This document shows positions 1 to 8,016 of a stretch of DNA of 64,000 nucleotides, in pieces. The stretch spans positions 1-64,000 of the forward strand of contig JADFXM010000003.1 of the NCBI GenBank assembly GCA_015233565.1, read 5' to 3'. This DNA is from Candidatus Rifleibacteriota bacterium. Its GTDB lineage: Bacteria > Muiribacteriota > Ozemobacteria > Ozemobacterales > Ozemobacteraceae. A model generated the notes under the pieces. The model was not told where the DNA came from and searched no databases. It was given only the letters and a program-made list of their open reading frames with translations. Both the position numbers and the translations under genes were made by a program. Position 1 is the first letter of the stretch, and each line of letters starts with the position of its first letter.

Positions 1-491
1 CTTTCCAAAATTCTTTCCAAAGCGTCTAGTCCTAAAAAAAAATTCTTATACAGGTTTCTGTCTTTACTTTTACAGTGGAAAACTATTTGTAAGCCCCTAT
101 CCACCGTTTCTTTTCTTGTTGCCCAGACTTTTTCTTTTTTGAGTTCCTTGAAAATTACAGCAAGTGTCCAGCGAAGGTGTTGTTGTCTCAATTCTCTGAT
201 TCTATCAGCGATTTTGTCTGGTACAAGCGTGCGACCTTTATCAGATCTTTCCTTGTCTTCGAGCCCAACTAAGCCACTGGTGTTATAACGGTATAACCAT
301 TTCCTGATGGTTTCCGGACAGATCCTTACCACGCGATTTTTGGGATCAATGTACTCAGCTTTTGCAATTTCTTCAAATTTTTCCTGGAGAGTTGTACCGG
401 CCAGGTTTCCATGGATCAATGAACCAATGATTCCAAATCGCCAAAGGGCAATGTCCGATTCCGAGAATTTGTAACTTTTTTGATTTTCCAT
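1..491 (-). CDS. IS481-like DDE transposase/integrase, N-terminal part (runs off left edge)
   Basis: An open frame of 163 codons starts with ATG at 491 behind a GGAGGTAT ribosome site and stays open to base 1. The visible part has the helix-turn-helix region typical of IS481/Mu-like integrases: a segment reading LHGNLAGTTLQEKFEEIAK, then ETIRKWLYRYNTSGLVGLED and a basic stretch. The DDE catalytic core would lie outside the window. After about residue 125 the sequence (TVDRGLQIVFHCKSKD) no longer looks like the family, so a frameshift is possible. A zinc-ribbon protein lies just upstream on the same strand, a pairing common for two-gene IS elements. I am fairly sure of the transposase nature and unsure whether it is intact. 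Confidence 0.6.
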   Translation of the reverse strand, partial: MENQKSYKFSESDIALWRFGIIGSLIHGNLAGTTLQEKFEEIAKAEYIDPKNRVVRICPETIRKWLYRYNTSGLVGLEDKERSDKGRTLVPDKIADRIRELRQQHLRWTLAVIFKELKKEKVWATRKETVDRGLQIVFHCKSKDRNLYKNFFLGLDALERILE

Positions 492-560
492 AATACCTCC
501 TTTCTTTTAATAATTTATTTGAAAGCTTCGTATTTGTCGCTGGCCGTCTTCGTTGGTGGT

Positions 561-1007
561 TTATGTTGGGTAAAATCGAGGGAAAAGAGTTCGAGAAAAA
601 GAATAAATAAACGAAGGCCATGAGATGCCATCTACGCCAAGAGAACTGTGGATTATTGGCGCCAATCTATTGAAGCGTCTTCGAATTGTTGAGCGTGAAC
701 ATCCCAAATACTTGGCTAAGAGAGCAACAGGAAGAATTCCATTCAAAAGAAGAATAAAAAACAAACCCTCAATACAAAGCTGAAAAATACGTAACAAGGA
801 AAACGGCGGGGTTGAAAACGAAAATTTGCATGGCTTGCATAAGCGTTTCTGGACGGTAATTTTTCCTTCTTCCTGTGGGTGATAACGCTGATAGGTTCCG
901 TTTTTAATAAGGCAGTGAGACTGCAAACATTTTGGACAAATAATGAGACTTTTAGTATTGCACAAAGAAGAATAAAATGGTAGGCTTTTCTCGGGGATGA
1001 TAGTCAT
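561..1007 (-). CDS. Zinc-ribbon/HTH protein paired with the transposase
   Basis: The start chosen is the internal ATG (MTIIPEKSL); a longer reading begins at 1040. The protein has a CPKC...CKPC zinc-ribbon pattern near residues 25-60 and a helix-turn-helix stretch (LLAKYLGCSRSTIRRRFNRL) near residue 110. This layout resembles the small zinc-ribbon proteins (DUF6431-like) often encoded directly upstream of IS481-like transposases, as here, 69 bases ahead of the transposase ATG. It probably helps DNA binding of the element, but that is inference. The C-terminus may be altered, because the next stretch in another frame is also open. Confidence 0.45.
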   Translation of the reverse strand: MTIIPEKSLPFYSSLCNTKSLIICPKCLQSHCLIKNGTYQRYHPQEEGKITVQKRLCKPCKFSFSTPPFSLLRIFQLCIEGLFFILLLNGILPVALLAKYLGCSRSTIRRRFNRLAPIIHSSLGVDGISWPSFIYSFSRTLFPRFYPT

Positions 1008-1040
1008 TTGCCGGGCTCCTTCCAGGATATTTTTGGGCAA

Positions 1041-1548
1041 AACTAATATCGGAAGAAAAAGCCCCCCCTCTCATCCCCCCCAAAAAAAAATTGGGGGGGA
1101 GGCAGATAAAGGCATTGGCGGTTCCGGTTGTGAGGAATATTCTCGCGTTGTAATACCTACCACTTTATATGACAGGTAAAAGATCGTGAGAATTTAGGCT
1201 CAAAAAATGAGATTTAGGTGCGGAAATTTACAGTTTGCTCAAATAAACTGTTACAGCAAATAAACAAAAGATTTCTTTTGACATTAAAAACATTTTTGAT
1301 AAAGTACAAGTAGATTTTTTGGGGTCTGTGCCAAATTAAAATTTGTTTATACGCATAAACGGATTTTTAAAAAATTTAGTGGCACTAGATTCCTTATTTT
1401 GTTCAACATTTTTTTCTAGGAATTCTTACTAGAAAGCCTTTTCCAACCCTTTAAGGTTTTCACAAAAAAGCGTGAGGGAAGGCCTTGTGGGAAACCACCT
1501 CTTGTTTTCCCCACCTTCCCCCACACCCCTATCCGAACCCCTTCCTTC
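1041..1548. other. Gap of about 500 bases with no gene recognised
   Basis: The stretch is AT-rich with a short run of C and G around 1068-1100. Small open frames in several readings resemble no protein I know. It probably consists of decayed mobile-element DNA between the IS-like pair and the broken serine recombinase. Confidence 0.4.
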
Positions 1549-2175
1549 TCAAAAGATTCTATCGAGGTTGGAAAAAGATCCAAATTTTCTATTTGCTTCT
1601 GTGGATGTACGTGACAGTCTATCTAAGCAGATTTGTATCAATTTATCAGAGCGCCATAGCTCTAGACTGATCAATTCGTCCTGATAAGCCGTAATTAAAC
1701 GTTCCACTTTATTCTCCAGTCTGCGTTTCTCAGGCTATAAATTTTCAAAATGATGACGAAGAGGATCGGTGCTTTTGGCGGCTTCCAATCTACGATTCAA
1801 TTCCCCTTGTATCAAATTGGGATCTTCCAATAATCGTAAAACTTCCATCCAGACAACAGAATCTAAATAGTCCTGTCGAATTGGCCGACAGGAGCATAGG
1901 GCCCCTTTGAGATGGCGGTAAGCATCCGAACCCAAACACCGATAATAGTAGATTTTCCTCTTCGATGTTCTCGTTGATGTTCGGTAAAAGGCATAGCCAC
2001 AACGTTCACAAACTATCATTCCCTGAAGTAAAGTCGGTTCTATTGTCCGTCGAGGAGAAAATTTTTTGTTTTTCTCCAATTGTTCTTGCGCCAACGCAAA
2101 AATTTCTTCTCTTATCAATGGAGGGACTGGAATCTCGATCCAATCTTGACGTGCCTTTTCATGATCTTCGACAGT
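1549..2175 (-). pseudogene. Large serine recombinase, C-terminal remnant with internal stop
   Basis: The frame opens after a TGA at 2176-2178 and reads WIEIPVPPLIREEIFALAQEQ, then a recombinase zinc beta-ribbon with the pattern CERCGYAFYRTSTRTSKRK and a following YYYRCLG. A TAG at 1735-1737 interrupts it. The same frame then continues with the expected coiled-coil segment (EKRRLENKVERLITAYQDEL) before losing similarity and ending at a TGA at 1549. The serine catalytic domain and most of the recombinase domain are absent. This is the decayed tail of a transposon or phage-type resolvase. The TAG could come from a glutamine codon. A programmed readthrough is very unlikely given the missing N-terminus. 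Confidence 0.75.
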
Positions 2176-2254
2176 TCAAAGTAGGGGGTACTTCGCATGA
2201 GAAAATGGCCACATAGTTCTGAAAACGCGATTTCGCCCTTGGCGCGGATGCGAG

Positions 2255-2336
2255 TTGTATTGAAGAGGCCGGTGCGGGAAAACTGCACGCCGGGATCTGT
2301 GAGGGGGCCACTCGGGCAACCGGCGGTTCTACCTTA
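2255..2336 (+). mobile_element. Group II intron 3' end (domains V and VI), orphan remnant
   Basis: The sequence from about 2265 to 2297 has the layout of a group II intron domain V: a GAG opening, a CCGG lower stem, a TGCGG/CTGCA upper stem around GAAAA, the two-base CG bulge, and a closing CCGGGATC. It is followed by TGTGAGGGGG and a second hairpin with a GCAA loop, as in domain VI. The catalytic triad normally reads AGC and here reads AGG or carries an inserted G, so the RNA is probably inactive. No intron reverse transcriptase or 5' domains lie upstream; the recombinase remnant occupies that place on the other strand. I infer a truncated intron copy. Confidence 0.6.
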
Positions 2337-2354
2337 ACGGCAAGGAATATAGTA

Positions 2355-3152
2355 ATGAAGCCTGTTTCAAATAAATTTCATAATAAGTTTCTCTGCCCGT
2401 GTTGTCATTTACCTACCCTTTCGGAGCTGGAGAGTTACGAGATTTGCAGAATTTGCAATTGGGAGGATGACGGACAGGACGATGAAAACGAAGAAGAAGT
2501 CTGGGGAGGTCCTAATGGACGTTATTCTCTTCGAGAGGCCCGCTACAACTTTTATGCAAACCAAACAATGTATGCTTTAACGGACCTTCGAATGTTTAAT
2601 CAGACTCGAATGAACCTGCCTTGGAAACGAGCAACAATTATTTTGTTAAAAAAAGCGATGGAGACAAATTTAGAGAGTGATTGGGAATTATCCCAAAAAT
2701 TATTTAATGAAAAATTAAGTGGCCGAAATTTTATTGACCAATATGATATTCACGAATTAAGTGGGGCTAAATTTAAATCTATTGCCTATTCCGAAGCTGA
2801 AAAATTTTGGGTTCTAAATTTGTCCAATTCCAAAGTTCAGTTTTCAAGCCCATTTCGTTTTTTTCGCGGTGACCACTTAATTTTGAGTTCAAACGATTTC
2901 CATTATGAAAATTCCAGACCGCTAATTGACCTTTTTTCCGCTGAATTAAGCAACTCAGAGATTCTTGATGCTTATTTTCATGAGAGAATAGGTGATTTTT
3001 GTATTACCTTTACGCCATTTAAGATACTTCAGGTTTGGCCGATCTGCCCTGAGGTTGTTTCCTGGAAAATTTCCTTTAATTCTCAAAGAGAAATAATTTT
3101 TGGTCCAGGAGAGAAAAATTTCGCCCTTTGGAGAGCAAAAAAAAATGATTAA
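2355..3152 (+). CDS. CPCC cysteine-rich domain protein
   Basis: Residues 13-65 match the CPCC domain: FLCPCCHLPTLSE, then ICRICNWEDDGQDD and GGPNGRYSLREARYNF. In this family the four cysteines are thought to bind a metal. The roughly 190 residues that follow are not recognised and are rich in aromatic and charged residues. CPCC proteins are frequent in polymorphic-toxin, immunity and island contexts, but nothing here shows a function. The gene stands alone and is followed after 7 bases by a perfect inverted repeat. It is cytoplasmic by appearance, with no signal peptide or membrane segment. Confidence 0.7.
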   Translation: MKPVSNKFHNKFLCPCCHLPTLSELESYEICRICNWEDDGQDDENEEEVWGGPNGRYSLREARYNFYANQTMYALTDLRMFNQTRMNLPWKRATIILLKKAMETNLESDWELSQKLFNEKLSGRNFIDQYDIHELSGAKFKSIAYSEAEKFWVLNLSNSKVQFSSPFRFFRGDHLILSSNDFHYENSRPLIDLFSAELSNSEILDAYFHERIGDFCITFTPFKILQVWPICPEVVSWKISFNSQREIIFGPGEKNFALWRAKKND

Positions 3153-3159
3153 ATACAGC

Positions 3160-3324
3160 CGAACGCCGAGCTGTGCAGGCTCGGCGACAAAAGACGTTCG
3201 TCCTCGCGATGGCTAATCGCCACCGCTCACCCGAACAGTTGCTCGAGCAGTAATGGGCCGTTACTGGTATCGACATACGTCGACACCAGCCGTGAACGCC
3301 CCATTCTGCACAGCTCGGCGTTCG
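3160..3324. repeat. 165-bp element with perfect 18-bp inverted ends
   Basis: The left arm cgaacgccgagctgtgca (3160-3177) is the exact reverse complement of the right arm at 3307-3324. The interior has further small palindromes and no real open frame. The element sits just after a gene, and its outermost bases are AAC and GTT, as in integron attC sites. The arms are perfectly paired with no spacer or extrahelical base, which suits a MITE-like element as well as an attC site. Confidence 0.75.
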
Positions 3325-3446
3325 ATATCATAAAAGCTTATCCACTCACGTGGGGAAACCGAAATCCTTAGAAACAATACAAACCCCCATATAAAAGCCC
3401 ATATATAAATATTGACAACTATTTTGATTCAGGGTATTTTTAATTC

Positions 3447-3740
3447 ATGGATAAACGATCTGATTTTGAATGGGATTCCGAAAAAGATCAGCTGAATCAA
3501 GACAAGCATGGTGTTGCCTTTTCGTTGGCTCAATTCGCTTTCCTTGATAAAAACCGTGTGATTTTGGAGGATTTCGAGCATAGTGATGATGAGAAAAGAT
3601 ACTATTGCCTTGAGATGGTCGCCTGCGGTGTCATGACCGTAAGATTTACCTGGCGAAGTAGCAAAATCAGAATTATTGGTGCCGGATATTGGAGGAAAGG
3701 AAAGAAAATTTATGAAGAAAAAAATTGCATACACAGATGA
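3447..3740 (+). CDS. brnT: BrnT-family type II toxin (ribonuclease)
   Basis: The 97-residue protein has the BrnT (DUF497) hallmarks: FEWDSEKDQLNQDKHGVAF at the N-terminus, an acidic LEDFEHSDDEKRYY segment, and a C-terminal R-I-I-G-A-G-Y-W-R stretch. BrnT is a RelE-fold ribonuclease that blocks translation and is neutralised by BrnA. The downstream antitoxin gene overlaps its 3' end by 29 bases in another frame, the usual toxin-first order of this family. Length and gene order agree with the family. Such modules are common cargo of integron arrays and plasmids. In known systems the complex represses its own promoter. Confidence 0.88.
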   Translation: MDKRSDFEWDSEKDQLNQDKHGVAFSLAQFAFLDKNRVILEDFEHSDDEKRYYCLEMVACGVMTVRFTWRSSKIRIIGAGYWRKGKKIYEEKNCIHR

Positions 3741-3942
3741 GCCAATGGGCGAGGTAAAAGTTATTCAGGATTTTCTACCGTCCCCTGAAGAATTGGCTTT
3801 AAAAGAAGAGACTGTAAAGATTACTATTTCTCTCAGCAAAGCAAGTGTTGAATTTTTCAAGAAGAGAGCAAAAAAATACAATACCCAATATCAAAAAATG
3901 ATTCGAAGGCTACTTGATGAATATGCCTTTCTAAACCCATAA
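3712..3942 (+). CDS. brnA: BrnA-family antitoxin
   Basis: The start is the ATG inside the brnT 3' end (MKKKIAYTDEPMGEVKVIQDFLPSPEEL), which gives 76 residues. The C-terminal half (VKITISLSKASVEFFKKRAK, then YQKMIRRLLDEYA) fits the ribbon-helix-helix DNA-binding region of BrnA antitoxins. It should bind and inhibit BrnT and repress the brnTA promoter. An attC-like hairpin lies 135 bases downstream. Confidence 0.85.
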   Translation: MKKKIAYTDEPMGEVKVIQDFLPSPEELALKEETVKITISLSKASVEFFKKRAKKYNTQYQKMIRRLLDEYAFLNP

Positions 3943-4077
3943 TCTTAAAGCTATCGCTCACGCGATAAGAAAAAGCGATCGCTTTCGGTGTTTATAAAAA
4001 CTTGTTCTCGGCAATAAAGTGTGGTGAAAAGATGCTTGTGAACAAGAAATGAAAATCATTAGAGGCATTAAAAGCAC

Positions 4078-4214
4078 ATCGAACCGAGGCTTCCAGCGGA
4101 TCGCCGGGGGGGGCGGGTGCGCTTTTTGCAAAAAATCGCAAAAACCGTTCCCAAATCGGCCCCGGTTCCCTCGTTATAAAAGGCTCGACGACCCGCTGAA
4201 GCCATGTGTTATAC
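4078..4214 (+). repeat. Integron attC-like recombination site (candidate)
   Basis: The outer box ATCGAAC (4078-4084) and the terminal box GTTATAC (4208-4214) are close to the attC R'' (RYYYAAC) and R' (GTTRRRY) consensus, with one mismatch each. Inside, ggcttccagcgg (4088-4099) pairs with ccgctgaagcc (4193-4203), leaving one unpaired base on the left arm. This is the extrahelical base seen in real attC sites, and a short unpaired spacer separates the two boxes. The total of 137 bp is within the attC size range. It lies 3' of the brnTA unit in the expected orientation. No integrase gene is visible. Confidence 0.4.
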
Positions 4215-4268
4215 ATTAAAAAGAGGCATTCCAAGCCTTTTTTATTAATTTTAATTTGAGGTTAATCG

Positions 4269-4685
4269 ATGAAAATTGGTCAAGTTCAATTTTTGAATCC
4301 AGAAAAATTATTAAAGAATAGAGCGTTTTCCCAAGTTGCGGTAATTTCCGGGCCAACAAAAACAATTTACATCGGCGGGCAAAATTCTGTTGATTCCTCC
4401 GGAAATATTATTGCAAAAGGAGATCTTAAAGGGCAAGCCGAGCAAATATTAAAGAATCTTCAAATTGCTCTTGAAGCTGGAGGAGCCAATTTTGAACACG
4501 TAATTAAGTGGAATATTTTTGTTGTTCAGGGACATTCCCCTCAACCCGGATTTGAAGTTTTCCAAAAAGTGTTGGGTAGATTATTGAATCCGCCATTAAT
4601 TACAATGAATTTTGTGGCTGGACTCGCCAATTCAGACTTTCTGATGGAGATTGATGCCATTGCGGTTGTTCCAGAGGAGAAATGA
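4269..4685 (+). CDS. RidA/YjgF-family protein
   Basis: At 138 residues this is a full-length RidA-like protein: TIYIGGQNSVDSSGNI near residues 33-49, then QAEQILKNLQIALEAGGA, and the C-terminal FLMEIDAIAVV. Classical RidA enzymes hydrolyse reactive enamine/imine intermediates and use a conserved arginine shortly before the final IEAIAV strand. Here that region reads AGLANSDFLMEIDA and shows no arginine, so this is one of the Rid subfamilies whose deaminase activity is doubtful. The next gene starts 3 bases downstream, which suggests a two-gene unit. Confidence 0.8.
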   Translation: MKIGQVQFLNPEKLLKNRAFSQVAVISGPTKTIYIGGQNSVDSSGNIIAKGDLKGQAEQILKNLQIALEAGGANFEHVIKWNIFVVQGHSPQPGFEVFQKVLGRLLNPPLITMNFVAGLANSDFLMEIDAIAVVPEEK

Positions 4686-4688
4686 ATT

Positions 4689-4949
4689 ATGACCTTAAAT
4701 AAATTTTCAACCCTTAAAAGGCCGATTCACGAAATCCCAGAATTTGTTTTGGTAGCCCTAAAAAATGAAAACCTTTTGGAAGATTTTCACGCCCGGCCCC
4801 CCTACCAGCAGAATGATTATATTGGTTGGATTATAAGAGCAAAACTCGAAAAGACGAAAATGAAACGTTTGTCTCAGATGCTTGAAGAGTTAAGGCAAGG
4901 TGATGAATACATGGGAATGGCCCATAAATCAAAAAAAAGAAAAAATTAA
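4689..4949 (+). CDS. YdeI/OmpD-associated-family small protein
   Basis: This 86-residue protein has the signature of the YdeI/OmpD-associated C-terminal module: a segment reading RPPYQQNDYIGWI, then KMKRLSQMLEELRQGDEYMGM. The module is usually found at the end of larger bacteriocin-protection or YdeI proteins, but stand-alone versions exist. Its biochemical role is not established. It follows the RidA-like gene after 3 bases and ends in a lysine-rich tail. Confidence 0.65.
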   Translation: MTLNKFSTLKRPIHEIPEFVLVALKNENLLEDFHARPPYQQNDYIGWIIRAKLEKTKMKRLSQMLEELRQGDEYMGMAHKSKKRKN

Positions 4950-4960
4950 AAAAAGAAAAT

Positions 4961-5077
4961 GTATAACAGAGTGCTGCAACGGACTTGTGGGACGGATCTT
5001 CGATGATGTGTGGTGGTTCTTTTTGTCAAATTGTTCAATGCTGGGTGAGCGTTTCATTCAATCCGTTGACTGTATTG
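4961..5077 (+). repeat. Degenerate attC-like hairpin (weak candidate)
   Basis: GTATAAC at 4961-4967 is close to an attC R'' box, and CAACGGA (4977-4983) pairs with TCCGTTG (5062-5068). The matching GTT box on the right is missing or reads GTATTGC, so recombination activity is doubtful. The first 30 bases resemble those of the element at 9574, which also starts at the end of a plus-strand gene. Confidence 0.25.
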
Positions 5078-5091
5078 CAAGAAAGCGCTTC

Positions 5092-5499
5092 TTAATTATT
5101 TTTAATGAAATCCTCAAGAGTAAAAACAATTAGAGGAAATTCTTTTGAAATCTCTTTATCAAGAGTGACCATTTTAATCTTTCTAATTTTGGAAAGGGCG
5201 ACAAATTCAGAGTCATATGCGGACAGTTTTGAGTTTTTTATTATTGAGATAATCTCTTTAGTGGGAACATTATATTCGCGATTCGTCATTTGCTCTTCAG
5301 CCAACTCGGCAAGTTCATTGGCTTTGATCTCAGATAAAAGCCCTTTTCGGATATATTTTGAAAGAACGCTTCTGAATTCTGATCTCCACAAAATGGGAGC
5401 AATCCAATCATGGTCAATGCGAATTAATGTTTGTATTTTTTCTTTAATTTCGCTTGGAAGCCAGGTATGGGCAATAATGTTGGTATCAACAACGATCAT
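5092..5499 (-). CDS. vapC: PIN-domain toxin (VapC-like ribonuclease)
   Basis: The 135-residue protein has the PIN-domain layout: MIVVDTN at the start, an acidic RSEF near residue 40, SAYDSEFVALS near residue 94 and VTLDKEISKEF near residue 110. These supply the acidic cluster that binds Mg2+ or Mn2+ in VapC ribonucleases. It overlaps the upstream antitoxin by 4 bases (ATGA), so the two are translationally coupled. The module runs opposite to its neighbours, so it has its own promoter or was inserted independently. Confidence 0.85.
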   Translation of the reverse strand: MIVVDTNIIAHTWLPSEIKEKIQTLIRIDHDWIAPILWRSEFRSVLSKYIRKGLLSEIKANELAELAEEQMTNREYNVPTKEIISIIKNSKLSAYDSEFVALSKIRKIKMVTLDKEISKEFPLIVFTLEDFIKNN

Positions 5500-5735
5500 T
5501 TTCGTCCCTCAATTTTGGCTTCTTGTACCTCTTTTTGGGTGACCACAAATTTAAGGCCTTTCTGTGCTATTTCCGCTTTTGTCAGAATTGAATCTGCCTC
5601 CTCTTCGCACAACCCTAAGATCCTTTCGAGACAAGAAATTATTTCACCGTTTATACTTCTATGGTTTTTTTCTGCTCGCTTTTTAATATTTAAATGGATT
5701 TTTCTGGGAACATTTTTCAGGGTAATGGTTGCCAT
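5496..5735 (-). CDS. FitA/VapB-like ribbon-helix-helix antitoxin
   Basis: The 79-residue protein begins MATITLKNVPRKIHLNIKKRAEKNHRS and continues with INGEIISCLERILG. This is the Arc/FitA-type ribbon-helix-helix DNA-binding fold found in antitoxins of PIN toxins. The remaining residues probably wrap the toxin. A GGAG ribosome site lies just before the ATG. In related systems it autoregulates the operon. Confidence 0.8.
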   Translation of the reverse strand: MATITLKNVPRKIHLNIKKRAEKNHRSINGEIISCLERILGLCEEEADSILTKAEIAQKGLKFVVTQKEVQEAKIEGRK

Positions 5736-5982
5736 ATTAACTCCTTTTGTAATTCGAATCCATTTTGGATTATACCATTATGGCAAATATAGGTCAAACA
5801 CTGTTTTGATACTATCTATTCTTACCCATAATTTTCAGTAATAACATCTTTTTAATTCCAATTGGGGGAATATTTTATGGAGACCAAGCGAAATGTCCGG
5901 AAAAATGCACATGAAAAAATAAATATATAGAAAGGTAAAACCGGAAATTTCCTCAAAAGATCAGAAAACATGCAATTTCAAA

Positions 5983-6033
5983 GTGGGTCAGAAAAAATCG
6001 GAAAAATAGGTCAGTTTTTAATCGGTGTTAACA
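5983..6033 (+). repeat. IS end remnant related to the 9852 element
   Basis: The stretch contains GTGGGTCAGAAAA followed by GGTCAGTTTTTAATCGGTGT and a terminal TAAC. Both parts match the two ends of the 173-bp element at 9852-10024: its left end in reverse complement, and its right end directly. GTGGGTCA with CGGTGTTAAC is also typical of IS21-like ends. I read it as a deletion scar of the same element family. Confidence 0.5.
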
Positions 6034-6089
6034 CAAATTGTCAAAACTCAACAAAATTTCAACAAAGAATCCACATTTGAGATTCGAAA

Positions 6090-6563
6090 TTGAACATGCT
6101 ACCTCTAATAAGGAAAAAGCAACTCAGAGAAAAACGCATCGAAGTGCCGGGTGGAATGAATATACACGTATGTGTGCCCGACTCTTCAAGCAGGTGCATT
6201 ATCTGGCAGCGTATTTCTTATGGCATTTCAACCTACATTTTATGGAACGCGCTGCAAATAATAACAGGCGCAAGCTTTGTGCTGAGTGGAAGTCTGCATG
6301 GGGCGATAATTTCCCAGGTTTATGGTATACCATGGGCTGCTTACAACGATGGCTATGTAGATGTTTCGGCTAAATGGTTTGACTGGGCTGCTTACCTCGG
6401 AGTTGATATTCAATTCGTTAAAACGCTTAAAGAAGGTAAAACATGGTGGGAAAAACACGGAAAACATGGTCGAATACGAAGTCTGAGCCCGTTGTTAAGG
6501 TCCTTCCCATATAAAATACTTAACCCATATGTAGAACGCCTGGCGCAGGATTCTTCTTTTTGA
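6090..6563 (+). pseudogene. Polysaccharide pyruvyl transferase-family fragment
   Basis: From about residue 62 the translation reads FVLSGSLHGAIISQVYGIPW, then AAYNDGYVDVSAKWFDWAAY and LGV. This matches the conserved C-terminal part of the CsaB/polysaccharide pyruvyl transferase family, where the SGSLHG segment is characteristic. Full-length members have roughly 300 residues or more, and only the last third remains. The first 60 residues do not resemble the family and probably reflect fused flanking DNA. These enzymes add ketal pyruvate to cell-surface glycans. The fragment is unlikely to be functional. Confidence 0.65.
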
Positions 6564-7038
6564 ATGCAGCCCTATCTTTAGACCGAAGTTCCCGAGTGAA
6601 AAAGCCCTCTTGTTATGACCTGAAGCCAAAAAGAAGCCTTTTTTGCCAGCTTTTTCTGTCCATGTAAATTTGACGCCTGAAAATAGCATTTGAAGATGGT
6701 TTCAAGGGTTTTCCTACTGTCCAGTAAAAACCGTCTGAAAAATGCCTTAAATTCGTTTACAGATCAGGATTTCAATAGATTTTGCGTCCGGAACTTCGGT
6801 TTCGAACCCACTTTCCGTCATACCCCATTCGGGGCACAGTGTTGTGAGCGAAGCGAAGAAATCTCACATAAATACTAATTTTGCAAGTCTCTCCAAGTTT
6901 ACGATTTTGTTTTTCCAGCAATAGATGTTTTTGGTTGCTGCGTCATCTTAAAGTAAGAAAAATGATTGCTGTGAATTTGACATAAGCAATTTTTTCATGT
7001 AGAAATTCGACTTGATCCCGTTAATTTTTGGAGGAAAG
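6564..7038. other. Non-coding interval with repeat debris
   Basis: I see no gene in this stretch. It carries a 24-base palindromic repeat (listed separately) and short open frames that look accidental. A GGAGG-type ribosome site for the next gene lies at 7030-7035. Confidence 0.5.
6844..6867. repeat. Short dispersed palindromic repeat
   Basis: The 24-base sequence begins GTGAGCGAAGCGAAG and ends ATCTCAC, with complementary ends. Near-identical elements are widespread in environmental bacterial genomes. Its role is unknown. Confidence 0.5.
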
Positions 7039-8016
7039 ATGAAAGGCTTTTTAACCTTTTGGATTATTGTTTTATTTTGTAACTTTTGTACTATATCAGT
7101 ATTTGCCGATACCCTTTCTACAAATTCAAGTGAAAAATCCGGTTTTGTACAAGTTCCGGGCGGAAAGATATGGTACAAGATTTTTGGCGTCGAAAAAAAA
7201 GGAATCCCATTGCTTTGTCTTCATGGAGGACCCGGTGCAACTCACGATTACCTTTTACCTCTGGCAGAAATTGCCGATGAACGACCGGTAATTTTTTACG
7301 ATCAACTTGGTTCGGGAAATTCCGATAAACCTACCGATCAATCCCTTTGGACAATTTCCAGATTTGTTGAGGAATTAGAAATTGTTCGAAAAGAACTGGG
7401 TTTAAAGAAAGTTCACATTCTCGGACAGTCCTGGGGTTCTATGTTAGCCACTGACTACATACTGACCAAAAATCCCACAGGAATTATGAGCTTGATTTTT
7501 TCTGGTCCCTGTTTGAGTGTGAAAAAATGGGTTTCTGACCAGAGAGCTTATCTAAACGAACTTCCTGAAAATATTAAAAAGGTAATTTTCGAAAAAGAAG
7601 CGGCCAAAGATTTTTCATCTACTGGATATCAAAATGCAATGAATGAATACTATAAATTGCACATTTGTCGAATGGCTAAATGGCCTGAGTGTGTAAACAA
7701 TACTTTTGCAAAAATGGGCCATCAAGTGTACGAGTACATGTGTGGACCTAGCGAATTCGATTGTTCAGGAACATTGAAAGATTACGAACGTGTCGAGTCT
7801 TTAAAAAAACTTAAGCTCCCAGTTTTCTACACTTGTGGGGAGTTCGACGAAGCAACTCCAAAAACTGTTGCTTTCTACCAGGAAAACACACCCGGTTCAG
7901 AGTTCAAAGTCTATAAAGCCGCTTCGCACATGCATCACATTGAACAGGAAAAAGAATACTTGTCCGATTTAAGAAATTTTCTTAGAAAAATTGAAAATCA
8001 GCAAAATATCCGATAA
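7039..8016 (+). CDS. Exported proline iminopeptidase-like alpha/beta hydrolase
   Basis: The ATG at 7039 is chosen because GGAGGAAAG stands directly before it and it opens a clean signal peptide (MKGFLTFWIIVLF... to ...SVFA). The mature protein has the family's HGGPGATHDY oxyanion motif, YDQLGSGNSDKP, and the nucleophile elbow GQSWGSML. A late FDEATP segment supplies the acid and a SHMHHIEQ segment supplies the histidine. Proline iminopeptidases remove N-terminal proline from peptides and are mostly cytosolic. The export signal suggests a periplasmic peptidase or a related amide or ester hydrolase. It stands alone in the accessory island. Confidence 0.82.
   Translation: MKGFLTFWIIVLFCNFCTISVFADTLSTNSSEKSGFVQVPGGKIWYKIFGVEKKGIPLLCLHGGPGATHDYLLPLAEIADERPVIFYDQLGSGNSDKPTDQSLWTISRFVEELEIVRKELGLKKVHILGQSWGSMLATDYILTKNPTGIMSLIFSGPCLSVKKWVSDQRAYLNELPENIKKVIFEKEAAKDFSSTGYQNAMNEYYKLHICRMAKWPECVNNTFAKMGHQVYEYMCGPSEFDCSGTLKDYERVESLKKLKLPVFYTCGEFDEATPKTVAFYQENTPGSEFKVYKAASHMHHIEQEKEYLSDLRNFLRKIENQQNIR

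Noticed and set aside
5431-5841. 136-codon plus-strand frame over the toxin-antitoxin pair
   Set aside because: It is antisense to the vapC/antitoxin genes, which have clear domain motifs and coupling.
6780-6815. TTTCGAACCC resembling a tRNA T-loop
   Set aside because: No acceptor stem, D arm or anticodon arm can be built around it.
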